The notes under the pieces were generated by a model. It saw nothing but the letters and a program-made list of their open reading frames with translations, did not search any database and was not told the origin of the DNA. Both the position numbers and the translations under genes were made by a program. This document shows, one piece after another, positions 26,255 to 34,522 of a stretch of 40,061 nucleotides of DNA. Origin of the DNA: a candidate division Zixibacteria bacterium SM23_81 (lineage in GTDB: Bacteria > SM23-81). Location of the stretch: NCBI GenBank assembly GCA_001304015.1, contig LJUY01000006.1:86605-126665 (forward strand), given 5' to 3'. Position 1 is the first letter of the stretch. Each line of letters opens with the position of its first letter.

Positions 26255-27190
26255 TCAATTGTGGGTGCCCTTGGGCACACGAATCCCCAGGGCGCGAGGC
26301 AACAGTTTGATTTTCAGGTGGGTACTCTCCTGAACGGACTCGCCGTCGACTTGGACTGGCATGGGTAAGTCCGATAAAATTTCCAGAGCGTCAGTGCGAT
26401 AAGTGACCCATTGCGGCATCCGGTCGATGCAACCCACGAAAAGTTTGGGCCAATGATAGAAGGCCTGGAGAAAGTTGAGATTATGGATAATGCATACGTC
26501 TAAAAGTCCATCATCGGGCTCGGCTTGAGGAGCTATAATGGCTCCGCCGCCGAACTGAGTCGAGTTGGCCACAGTAACCAATAGAGGAATTACCGTGAGT
26601 TGGTGATCATCGAACCTCAAGTGCATCAACGAAGGCTTATGTTTAAAAAAACCCTTAATAGCTACATAAAAGTAGGGCAACACACCACGTCGGTTGGCCC
26701 ATCTCTCCTCAAAGATCTTGACCAACAGTGCATCGTAGCCTATGCCAGCGGTTCCTAAAAAAAATCGATCATTCATCGCGCCCACGTCCACCTCTCGCGT
26801 GTCTCCATGAATGATCGTCTTGCAGGCCTCACTCATCTTAAGGGGGATGCCGAATTCCCGTGCCAAGCCGTTGCCGGAGCCAGCTGGAACTATTCCCAAT
26901 GGCACTCCGCTGTTCACCAGACCGCATACAACCTCATTGATAGTGCCATCTCCGCCCACAGCCACAACCATATCGAATCCTTCAGCAACAGCTTCTCGAG
27001 CCAGAAGAGTTGCCTCTCCCACCTTACCTTGACAGATCACTTGAGATTCAATGCCGTGCGCGGCGAAGATCCTGTTCAAATCCGAGATGTCATCCTGAGG
27101 GTGTCTGCCTCGACCAGATATAGGATTAACGATGACTCTGGCTTTCAATTTCTCTTTAAGAAAAGGGTTATTATACAACGAATCATACAA
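26255..27190 (-). CDS. Diacylglycerol/sphingosine kinase-like lipid kinase (DAGK_cat, YegS/DgkB type)
   Basis: A 311-residue soluble or peripheral protein with the DAGK catalytic domain: VNPISGRGR (21-29), AVGGDGTINEV (77-87), GIVPAGSGNGLAREFG (99-114) and the later FFLGTAGIGYDALL. All motif glycines and Asp81 are present, so it should be an active kinase of diacylglycerol or a related long-chain alcohol. The C-terminal beta domain (PMPVQVDGESVQ) is complete. The start is uncertain: the frame begins with TTG at 27190, no ATG lies in frame before the catalytic motifs, and no ribosome site is obvious. A 12-base tandem duplication sits exactly at this start. It is the first gene of the lipid module. 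Confidence 0.85.
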   Translation of the reverse strand: MYDSLYNNPFLKEKLKARVIVNPISGRGRHPQDDISDLNRIFAAHGIESQVICQGKVGEATLLAREAVAEGFDMVVAVGGDGTINEVVCGLVNSGVPLGIVPAGSGNGLAREFGIPLKMSEACKTIIHGDTREVDVGAMNDRFFLGTAGIGYDALLVKIFEERWANRRGVLPYFYVAIKGFFKHKPSLMHLRFDDHQLTVIPLLVTVANSTQFGGGAIIAPQAEPDDGLLDVCIIHNLNFLQAFYHWPKLFVGCIDRMPQWVTYRTDALEILSDLPMPVQVDGESVQESTHLKIKLLPRALGIRVPKGTHN

Positions 27191-27198
27191 CGAATCGA
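27175..27198. repeat. 12-base tandem duplication at the DGK-like gene start
   Basis: On the minus strand GATTCGTTGTAT occurs twice in direct succession. It duplicates four codons at, or just before, the presumed TTG start and offers a second TTG four codons on. Confidence 0.7.
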
Positions 27199-27365
27199 AA
27201 CCATATAAGGATCTCGCTCGTCAGTGACAGGACTCCGACGATTGCCGGACAAAGACAAAAGCTCCACAGCTTAATTGAAATGCCTAACACAATTTTGCTC
27301 AAAAGTCAATAGAAAAATAAAAATTTTTCCTTCAACAAACCGCCGCCTCCTCCTCGCCTAGAGAT

Positions 27366-27391
27366 AAAAAAAGGGGATATGATCCCCTTTT
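27366..27391 (-). terminator. Rho-independent terminator after the GGDEF-like gene
   Basis: AAAAGGGGAT and ATCCCCTTTT form a 10-base stem with a three-base loop, followed on the minus strand by a T-run. It lies 56 bases after the stop at 27447 and would end the prs/GGDEF transcripts before the lipid module. Confidence 0.85.
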
Positions 27392-27446
27392 CTAACAGAA
27401 CACGTCATCAATTCACATGGAAAAGATGCCAAAAACCAATGATCTC

Positions 27447-28031
27447 TCAGTTGGAAGTTCGACTTCCCAGAACAGATGACCCACTATTCAGCGGAGAACT
27501 GGCCACCTGAAGGAGATCATCTTGGTCGCTCCCGTCTTCGGGAAAGGAGGCGATGCCGATATTTACGGCCTCCCCTTTTAGCAACTCGAGGTCTTCGGAC
27601 AGCGAAGTTTCCGCAATCTTTTCCCTCAACCTCTCCGCCAGGTGAAAAGCACCCTCCTTCGGCGTTTCGGTGAGGATTAAAGCCAGGCGATTTTTACCCA
27701 GGGAAGTCAGAATGTCCGTCGCTCGGACGGTGTCCTCGATGAGATGACCCATGCTTTTGAGCGCCTCAGCCCTTCTCCGAGAACTCTGATCCGCCAGTGC
27801 AGAGCTCACATCGATCAGCACCAAAGATAGAAACTCGCAGTAACGCTCCGCTCTGCGCAACTCCTGAGCGAACCTTTTCTCAAAGTAACCTTGTGAATAC
27901 ATATTGGTTACCTCGTCAAATTGGCTCCTCTGCTCTAGAAACGAGATGCGCCTTCTCAACGATTCGTTTTCCGACCTTAGCTTCCGGAGTTCTTCCTCAA
28001 ACTCCCGCTTATTGCTCCCAGACAATTCCAT
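27447..28031 (-). CDS. Degenerate GGDEF-domain protein
   Basis: A 194-residue protein: a charged coiled coil (about 5-38, EEELRKLRSENESLRRRI) and a GGDEF-like fold (FDEVTNMYSQGYFEKRFAQE onward). The signature GGDEF is replaced by GKNRL at 112-116, just before ALIL, and the upstream metal-binding segment (usually D-D-FK) is IDVSSALAD. A diguanylate cyclase needs both, so it should not make c-di-GMP; it may act as a binding or scaffold protein. No I-site RxxD is seen. The last 25 residues are Ser-rich. It has its own sigma-54 promoter 170 bases upstream and follows prsR, so it is probably a PrsR target tied to EPS control. The ATG has GAGGGG six bases upstream. Confidence 0.8.
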   Translation of the reverse strand: MELSGSNKREFEEELRKLRSENESLRRRISFLEQRSQFDEVTNMYSQGYFEKRFAQELRRAERYCEFLSLVLIDVSSALADQSSRRRAEALKSMGHLIEDTVRATDILTSLGKNRLALILTETPKEGAFHLAERLREKIAETSLSEDLELLKGEAVNIGIASFPEDGSDQDDLLQVASSPLNSGSSVLGSRTSN

Positions 28032-28435
28032 TGGTAACCCCTCATGTTAGGGCTATGGCACATCTCTATCCCAGGATAGTAACCGCCCCAATTATCGATG
28101 GACGGCTCGAGATCCAAAGATGTAGAAACCGCTTTCTTCGCTTCGCTGGGAGATTCTCCTCCAAGAAAACTCTGAGCCCAATCTTACTCTTAGTAAATTG
28201 GCAAACACTGTGCCAACTTCTTATAGATAAAGAGGTTTTTCTAGATACTTCTTTCTAAGGCTTGACCATGTAAAAACTAGCGAGCCGCACTTATTTGTCC
28301 GATCGCCTTGCGGCAATTGCACACTCCCATTCATGGAGCAAAAGTGTTTAAATAACCGACAGACGCTTCCTCAATTTGGGGTGAAATTCTTTGAAATAAA
28401 GCACTTAAGTTTGTACAAGAATCCGACAAGGAGGA
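28032..28435. other. Regulatory intergenic region between prsR and the GGDEF-like gene
   Basis: These 404 bases contain the sigma-54 promoter at 28200-28216, a leader of about 155 bases downstream of it, and about 220 bases upstream where activator sites would be expected. No gene and no clear terminator after prsR is seen. Confidence 0.6.
28200..28216 (-). promoter_or_regulatory. Sigma-54 promoter of the GGDEF-like gene
   Basis: On the minus strand it reads TTGGCACAGTGTTTGCC: a perfect TGGCAC, five bases, then TTGC, with ten bases between the invariant GG and GC. The expected start point is near 28189, about 158 bases before the ATG. The neighbouring PrsR is a sigma-54 activator. Confidence 0.8.
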
Positions 28436-29803
28436 TTATTTCATGTCTTCCTTGTCTATTTGGTGCTTTTCCAACAGATCGTACAGGGTGGCTCGGCTTA
28501 TCGCCAACTCCCGGGCTGCTCGAGAGATGTTTCCTCGATTTCTGATCAGAGCTTCCCGGATGAAGTTCCTTTCTAGCTTCTTCTTCGCCTGTCTGAGAGT
28601 TAATCTACCACCCTTCTCCAGCAATTGCAGATCCAAGTCCTCGGGGACCACCAGATTGCCTCTAGCCATGATGACAGCCCGTTTCACCCTGTTCTCCAGT
28701 TCTCGCACGTTACCCGGCCATTTGTAGGTCTGCAACTGCAGAAGAGCCTCTGTGCTATACCGCTTTAAGTTCTTGCCATACTCTTTGTTAAAATGGCTCA
28801 GGAAGGAATTTGCCAATAGCACGATATCCTCTCCTCGATCCCGCAAGGGAGGCAGGGAAATGGAAACCACACTCAGTCGGTAGTACAGATCTTCCCGGAA
28901 TGTATTCTTCTCCATTTCCTCCTGCAGATTTTTATTGGTGGCAGCGATGATTCGGACATCGAGCTCGATGGGCTCTCGCCCCCCTACTCGTTCGATCTCT
29001 CTTTCCTGCAAAAACCGCAGAATCTTCACCTGAAGGGCCAGGGTAAGTTCCGCGATCTCGTCCAGAAATAGGGTCCCTCCGTCGGCCAGTTCAAACTTGC
29101 CCTTCCTGCGTCCCACTGCTCCTGTAAAGGCACCTTTTTCATAGCCGAACAGCTCGCTTTCCAGCAAATTTTCAGGAATGGCACCACAATTAATTGGAGT
29201 GAAAGGCTTGTTTTTCCGCAAGCTTTGCCGATGAATCGCCCTGGCCATCACCTCCTTACCTGTGCCACTTTCACCATAGATTAATACGGTTGCGTTGGTG
29301 GTGGCCACCCGATCGACGATGTCAAAGACATTCAACATCTGAGGACAGTTGCCGATGATCCCGTGGAACTTTCGCTCCTCCTGTAATTTCTCCGTGAGGA
29401 GTTCATTCTCGCGCTCGAGCTTTCGTATGTAAATGGCTCGGTTAATGATGACCTTAATTTCTGGGAGATCGATGGGCTTGGTGAAGTAATCATAAGCCCC
29501 CATCTGAATGGCCTTCAGGGCCAGGTGCTTGGTTTCATTGCCCGTGATCATGATCACCTTGGACTTGGAATCCAGCTCCATAGTTTTGCGGAGCACCTCG
29601 AAACCCTCTTCGTCCTGTCCAATGGGGGAAAGGCTGATATCCAGAGCAACAACTTGGGGCTCCTGCTCTCGGATTATCTCCATGGCTCGAGCACCATCAC
29701 CGGCCGAGAGTACCTCGTAACTATCGTTTAGTGCCCACATCAACTGATCGCGGATTCCCTGGTCGTCATCAACGACAAGGATTTTATCTCTCGCTATTTT
29801 CAT
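28436..29803 (-). CDS. prsR: PrsR: NtrC-family response regulator, sigma-54 activator
   Basis: The 455-residue protein has a receiver domain (KILVVDDDQGIRDQLMWALN; phospho-acceptor Asp55 in VVALDISLS), a sigma-54 AAA+ domain (Walker A GESGTGKE near 178, GAFTGA loop near 222 in YEKGAFTGAVGRRKGKF) and a C-terminal Fis-type helix-turn-helix (about 405-450, GNISRAARELAISRATLYDL). The receiver wording, including QLMWAL, YEVLSAGD and the long loop after the Asp (SPIGQDEEGFEVL), is that of PrsR, the PEP-CTERM-box response regulator. It should activate sigma-54 promoters of EPS and surface genes when phosphorylated by PrsK. Its ATG overlaps the prsK stop by four bases. Confidence 0.92.
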   Translation of the reverse strand: MKIARDKILVVDDDQGIRDQLMWALNDSYEVLSAGDGARAMEIIREQEPQVVALDISLSPIGQDEEGFEVLRKTMELDSKSKVIMITGNETKHLALKAIQMGAYDYFTKPIDLPEIKVIINRAIYIRKLERENELLTEKLQEERKFHGIIGNCPQMLNVFDIVDRVATTNATVLIYGESGTGKEVMARAIHRQSLRKNKPFTPINCGAIPENLLESELFGYEKGAFTGAVGRRKGKFELADGGTLFLDEIAELTLALQVKILRFLQEREIERVGGREPIELDVRIIAATNKNLQEEMEKNTFREDLYYRLSVVSISLPPLRDRGEDIVLLANSFLSHFNKEYGKNLKRYSTEALLQLQTYKWPGNVRELENRVKRAVIMARGNLVVPEDLDLQLLEKGGRLTLRQAKKKLERNFIREALIRNRGNISRAARELAISRATLYDLLEKHQIDKEDMK

Positions 29804-31962
29804 CCCCCCCCATCTTGAGACCCGCCAGTGGAATTAGGGTGATTGACCGGCAGCCGAATCAGGAAAATGGTACCCTGGCCTTCTTTGCTTCTGACCTCGA
29901 TATGGCCTCCATGAGCCTCCACAGCCTCTTTGCACTGGTAAAGACCGATGCCCAATCCTTTCTCTTTGGTGGTCTGAAACGGTCTGAAAAGTTTGTGCTT
30001 CACAAAACTATCGCCCATACCAGTGCCCGTATCGGCCACTTCAACTTCAACAAACTGCAAAGTTTCACCGGCAGTTGGCAGAGATCCATCTTTCCAAAGC
30101 TTGGTTGATACCCGCAGAGTACCCTCTTTGCCCATGGCCTCTAGGGCGTTGACGATGAGGTTCCTCAGAATTCGTTCGGCATAATCCCGGTCGACGTTGA
30201 CCAGAGGCAGAGGGTGAAGGTCTTCTATATACTGAATGCCCGCCATCTGGCTTCCCCTGATCTTAGAGATAACCCCTCGAACGATGTTGTTGAAATCCTG
30301 AGGTTGAGGGTTCAACTGGAGATCTTTGGGCATGGTGGTCATCCGGTTCATCAAACCCTTCATTTTCTCCACAGTCCCGGCGATGGTGGTCAGCATGCTC
30401 TCTCGAAACTCGGGTTTCTCCATTTTGGTTCCGGCGTTCTGAAGCAGCATGGACAAGGAGGAAACCAGATTCTTCAGATCGTGAACCACAAAGGAAGAGA
30501 TCTTGTTTATGAACTCCCACTCCTTGGAGAGGACTAACTCTTCGCTCAGCTTGAGGTTCAGGATAGCCACGGAGAGATGATTGCCAATCGCTTCCAGAAG
30601 CTCCAAGTCCACGCTGGAAAGAAGATCTCCAGATTTCCTCGGGCCCAGTACCAAAAGCCCTACCAGTTTCCTCTTAGTAATCAATGGCACCACCACAGTG
30701 AAACCCAGGCTTCTTAAGCGGTCACGCTGGGATTGAACTTCAGACACTGGGCTTTCGCTAAACCGACTGTCCTCTAGGGTAATAGGCTGGCTCAGGATAA
30801 ACAGCCAGTCCAAAAACTCGCTCTTTTCAGAAATCCGAAAGTCCTTGGTAGGCACGTTTTGGGCCTCGGCTAGCAAGAAATCTCCTTGAGTATCCCATTG
30901 TAATAGAACAGCAGCGCTGCACACGTTCAGAGTGTCCATCACCATATGCAGGAATCCAGGGAGAAAATCCTCCAGACTTAATAAGCTGGCTAGCTCCTCG
31001 CTAAACCGAAGCCACTGTTCCCGATAGTCGTATCGGCCTTTGTAAAAATTTCTGTCGATAAAAACCCTGAGTCTCCTCTTTAGCGAGCCTGAGACCAACA
31101 AGACCAAGAGCAGAATGAGCATCACGAAAGCCGCCAGGATGGTGAGGAATAGATTCAAATTGCCGCCGATAACCTTAACGAGTTTTCCCACCACTCCGAC
31201 GAGAATTAAATATGCCCCCACAAGAAGCAAGATCGCCGATGAGTAAACGGCTCCCCTACCGACGTAAATTTCCACCTGAAACAGGCCATAGCGCACGATG
31301 TCGTAGGCTATGAACAACCCTGCCAGAGTGATGACCGCCGAGCCCACGAGCAGGGCCGCTGAAGGAATCCGAGAATATAGCAGACCCTGACTACATAAGA
31401 AGATAGCATAGACAAGCCCGCCCATGAGACCGTAGAGGGTATGGCGCCCTTCCTTCTGACGAGCATTCCGGTAAGTATTCTCCAAGACAATGAGCATGGC
31501 CACCACAGAGAGCAGGAGATAGATGAGAAACCAGCGACCTAATGTCCCGAAGCGAATGGCTTGGAGAAAGGGCGGCTGGGCATCCGCAGGGATATAGACC
31601 AAACGGTCTGTGGGCAGGAAGGCCATAAAGCTGACTCCCACCACGAGAAGGAGGAGCAAATATCTCAAACCTTTTCGTATAATGGTCTCGGGATTGGGTT
31701 GCATCAAAAGGAGGCTGATCAGCAACCAGGTAAGGGGCAAGAAAGAAACCCCCACTAAAGAGAACTTGTACCAAAACAGCACTCGACTCTGCACGGAGCT
31801 TGCCAGACACACCAAGTAGCCGAGTGTGATGATGATGATGCATAGGAGGCCGCATCCAAAAGCCCGGCTGATTGGGGACTTGGGATTTTTCCTCATGACC
31901 AGTACCGAGAGGAGGATGGCCATCATGATATTGGTCATGGGTATAAGGAGGAAAGGATTCAT
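29800..31962 (-). CDS. prsK: PrsK: membrane histidine kinase with GAF domain
   Basis: A 720-residue sensor kinase. About eight N-terminal helices (1-280) form the PrsK-type membrane sensor (MNPFLLIPMTNIMMAILLSV, then repeated hydrophobic stretches). A GAF domain follows (about 315-460, ending VVPLITKRKLVGLLVLGPRK). The phospho-acceptor is His494 in FVVHDLKNLVSSLSML, a HisKA-like box of the form HDLKN, and the ATPase domain runs from about 590 to 705 (NLIVNALEAM, DTGTGMG, GLGIGLYQCKEAVEAHGG). It phosphorylates PrsR. Start and stop overlap its neighbours by four bases each (ATGA junctions), so TPR protein, PrsK and PrsR are translationally coupled. The signal sensed is unknown. Confidence 0.92.
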   Translation of the reverse strand: MNPFLLIPMTNIMMAILLSVLVMRKNPKSPISRAFGCGLLCIIIITLGYLVCLASSVQSRVLFWYKFSLVGVSFLPLTWLLISLLLMQPNPETIIRKGLRYLLLLLVVGVSFMAFLPTDRLVYIPADAQPPFLQAIRFGTLGRWFLIYLLLSVVAMLIVLENTYRNARQKEGRHTLYGLMGGLVYAIFLCSQGLLYSRIPSAALLVGSAVITLAGLFIAYDIVRYGLFQVEIYVGRGAVYSSAILLLVGAYLILVGVVGKLVKVIGGNLNLFLTILAAFVMLILLLVLLVSGSLKRRLRVFIDRNFYKGRYDYREQWLRFSEELASLLSLEDFLPGFLHMVMDTLNVCSAAVLLQWDTQGDFLLAEAQNVPTKDFRISEKSEFLDWLFILSQPITLEDSRFSESPVSEVQSQRDRLRSLGFTVVVPLITKRKLVGLLVLGPRKSGDLLSSVDLELLEAIGNHLSVAILNLKLSEELVLSKEWEFINKISSFVVHDLKNLVSSLSMLLQNAGTKMEKPEFRESMLTTIAGTVEKMKGLMNRMTTMPKDLQLNPQPQDFNNIVRGVISKIRGSQMAGIQYIEDLHPLPLVNVDRDYAERILRNLIVNALEAMGKEGTLRVSTKLWKDGSLPTAGETLQFVEVEVADTGTGMGDSFVKHKLFRPFQTTKEKGLGIGLYQCKEAVEAHGGHIEVRSKEGQGTIFLIRLPVNHPNSTGGSQDGGG

Positions 31963-33467
31963 TTCGTCCTCTGTCTCAGTCTCTCCATCCGTTCAAGGGC
32001 AATCTGGGCCAGCTGGCTGCGGGGAGATTTCTCAACCAGCCTCCTATAGGCTTTAAGAGCTTCATCGGGGTATTCCAGATGGGTCTCGTACATTTCTCCA
32101 ATCCGCAATAGGGAAAACAACACCTGTGGGCTCAGAGGGTGGTTCTCCACCAGGACTTCCAAAGCGGCAATGGCATCTTCCCATTGCTCCATCATTTCAT
32201 GACACTGGGCGATATACCATTGCCCGTAAGCCGCTTGAGGAGAATCAGGATTTCTCGCTATAAACCTATCATAGTCTCTTAAGGCCTGAGAGTAAGCGCT
32301 GGTGGCTAACTCGCGATCTGAAAACTTTATATAGTGATCCAAAATATGATGGGGCACTTGGAGGGCTTCAGGGGAATTTGGGTAGTTTTCCATAATCCAC
32401 CGAAACTCGTTTAGGGCCCTATCCCATTCTCCCTCCACTTCGTAAGTGAGGGCAAGGTAGTACTGAGCGCGGGCACCGATAGCCGCCTGCTCAGGAAAGT
32501 CGGAAATAACCCCCTTGAATTCCTCCCGAGACATGGCCAGCTCCCCCCGCTGCAAGTGGATTTTGCCCATGCCCAGGTGCACCCGGCTTAGTTTCCTGGC
32601 ATCGGGATACCTCTCAAGCATATCGGTATAGATCTTCATGGCCTGAGCCGGGTCGTTGAGTTTTTCCTGGTAGAGCTCAGCCATGGTAAAGGAAGCCTCT
32701 GGAGGCTCTGTGCTATCCCCATGCGCCACCAGTGGCGCCAAGGCGGTTATGGCTTCGCGCCAGTGCTCTTGGCTCAGATAGCTGGACACAATCTGATTTT
32801 GGGCAAATTGGGCCGAGAGGGTATTGGGCCACTCCTGCACCACTCCTGAGAGATATTCCCGGGCTTTCTGAAAATGCCGGTCAGCCTCGGCTTTTTCTCG
32901 CTGTTCCCGATAGACCTGAGCGATGTAGACGGGCACTCGTAAAATATTCACATCGGGCTGATTGGGCGTCCCTGTGAAAGGGGGGTAGTTGTGCAGCAAA
33001 ATATGGAAGGCAGAAACGGCATGTCCCCATTTCCCAATTTTCTGGTAGCTTAAGCCAATATAGTACTGCGCCCTAGAGCTTAACACCTGCTCAGCAGCAT
33101 AATCGCGAACCACACCTTGATACTCAACTATGGCGGAGTCAAATTGCCCTTCCTGGAAAAAGAGATCGGCGACATTCATCTGGCTGGTCCCCGTTAAAGC
33201 CAACAGCTCGCCACGCAGCTTTTCTGATCTGTGCCCTTCGGTTCTCAGAGAGGCAACCGGGTATCTAACCAATATGTGCCGAAAAGACTCTCTGGCCTGT
33301 CTATAATCCGAAGGCCCAGCACCGCGTGGATTCACCTGTATGTTCTGGTACAGTTTATTGGCTCGATAAAACATCCTCTCGGCGAGATATCGATCTTTTA
33401 TCCCCTTCACGTCAGAACAATGCGCAAATAGAAAAAGCAACAACACAAAGGACAGAGGTCTTCCCAT
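31959..33467 (-). CDS. Exported TPR-repeat protein coupled to PrsK
   Basis: A 502-residue protein from the ATG at 33467 (MGRPLSFVLLLFLFAHCSDV). The N-terminus is a signal peptide followed by Cys; the lipobox (FAHC) is atypical, so lipid attachment is possible but not certain. The rest is a chain of tetratricopeptide-like helices, e.g. FDSAIVEYQGVVRDY, HWREAITALAPLVA, DPAQAMKIYTDMLERYPDA, EWDRALNEFRWIMENYPNS and QWEDAIAALEVLVENHPLS, similar to BamD/YbgF-type periplasmic scaffolds. It overlaps prsK by four bases. TPR proteins are known partners in exosortase/EPS loci. Likely a periplasmic adaptor; a role in signalling to PrsK is inference from the coupling. Confidence 0.8.
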   Translation of the reverse strand: MGRPLSFVLLLFLFAHCSDVKGIKDRYLAERMFYRANKLYQNIQVNPRGAGPSDYRQARESFRHILVRYPVASLRTEGHRSEKLRGELLALTGTSQMNVADLFFQEGQFDSAIVEYQGVVRDYAAEQVLSSRAQYYIGLSYQKIGKWGHAVSAFHILLHNYPPFTGTPNQPDVNILRVPVYIAQVYREQREKAEADRHFQKAREYLSGVVQEWPNTLSAQFAQNQIVSSYLSQEHWREAITALAPLVAHGDSTEPPEASFTMAELYQEKLNDPAQAMKIYTDMLERYPDARKLSRVHLGMGKIHLQRGELAMSREEFKGVISDFPEQAAIGARAQYYLALTYEVEGEWDRALNEFRWIMENYPNSPEALQVPHHILDHYIKFSDRELATSAYSQALRDYDRFIARNPDSPQAAYGQWYIAQCHEMMEQWEDAIAALEVLVENHPLSPQVLFSLLRIGEMYETHLEYPDEALKAYRRLVEKSPRSQLAQIALERMERLRQRTK

Positions 33468-33645
33468 TCTCAGATCGCATTGTATTTTATCGATAAGATA
33501 ATCCAAAAACACAGCAAAGACCCATTTATATTTGGGCAATAAAAAAAGGATTTGCATTCCCGGATTGATCAATCTCACGGGCTACCACATTCTACTTCCA
33601 TTTCCTCGGTGAAGGGAGACTCCTCTCGAGGGCCAAAGGCCAATG

Positions 33646-34488
33646 CTATGGGGTGCCTTCTGCAACACCCAAATAGAGTGCGGTGAGGGCGCCTACAATC
33701 ACGAAGTTGACCAGCAAGGTGACTACTACTCCCAAACCTAGGAGAAAAACGACGATTTCAGGGCTGAATTTGGCAACCATCAGGGGAGCTCTCCCAGCTG
33801 CGACATCCACAATCCAGGAGAAGAAAGCTGGTATGGCGATGATCAGAAAAGTGACCCCGAAATTGCTCTTGGCCAGTGAAAAACTTCCTGTTAGAGCAGT
33901 CCAAATGTTTCGCTTTCCCAATACCACCTGAGGCGTGGTGAAGGCAAATGGAGTCATGATCACGACGTTGCAAAGGAAACCCGCAAGCCTTAGAAGCCGA
34001 TGTGAATGAGCCCCCCACATTAAAATCTCTGGAGCCATAAATCGAAAGAGCCGGGTCATAAGAAACACCAGCGACCATTCCACCGCCCCAAGGACGAAAA
34101 GGGGCAGCATGCATCGCAAGGCCTGGTAAAAGCTTCTCCTCGCTTGAACCGTCTCGCTGCGATACTTCGCGGCGAACATGAGGGTGGCAGTCCCGATGAC
34201 CAACCAGCTGACCAGCAGGCTCAACCAGCGGTTGGCCCCAAAGAAGAGCGTGGGCAAAACGACGAAGTTATGTGGATAGTGAAGGGCCGGCTCGCCATAA
34301 AGGCGCTCCATCAAAGGAACCAGCACTTGCGAAAACGGAGGGACAAAAAACAGGATGAGAGCGGTGAGGATAACGCTTTGCAGAAGGGTAAAAAGGAAAA
34401 ACGGCAAAAAAATTGAGATCTTCTTCGCAGATCTCAGGCTCTGGATCCAGGTCCAAATGAGGATGTTGATCCTCTCGACGACGCGCAT
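33646..34488 (-). CDS. Integral membrane protein of unknown function
   Basis: I do not recognise this family. The 280-residue protein has about six long hydrophobic helices (e.g. FLPFFLFTLLQSVILTALIL, LSLLVSWLVIGTATLMFAAK, FGVTFLIIAIPAFFSWIVDV, VVFLLGLGVVVTLLVNFVIV), short loops and no cysteine or metal pattern. The general layout resembles the DUF4013/YIP1-like membrane proteins that often have a TALTGSFSLAKSN-type loop before the last helices. The ATG at 34488 has a GGAGG five bases upstream and is preferred to the GTG at 34506. It lies 178 bases before the TPR gene and 34 after the hypothetical protein. Confidence 0.75.
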   Translation of the reverse strand: MRVVERINILIWTWIQSLRSAKKISIFLPFFLFTLLQSVILTALILFFVPPFSQVLVPLMERLYGEPALHYPHNFVVLPTLFFGANRWLSLLVSWLVIGTATLMFAAKYRSETVQARRSFYQALRCMLPLFVLGAVEWSLVFLMTRLFRFMAPEILMWGAHSHRLLRLAGFLCNVVIMTPFAFTTPQVVLGKRNIWTALTGSFSLAKSNFGVTFLIIAIPAFFSWIVDVAAGRAPLMVAKFSPEIVVFLLGLGVVVTLLVNFVIVGALTALYLGVAEGTP

Positions 34489-34522
34489 GGCATCCTCCGG
34501 GCCCACTGTATCCAGAAAGGCC

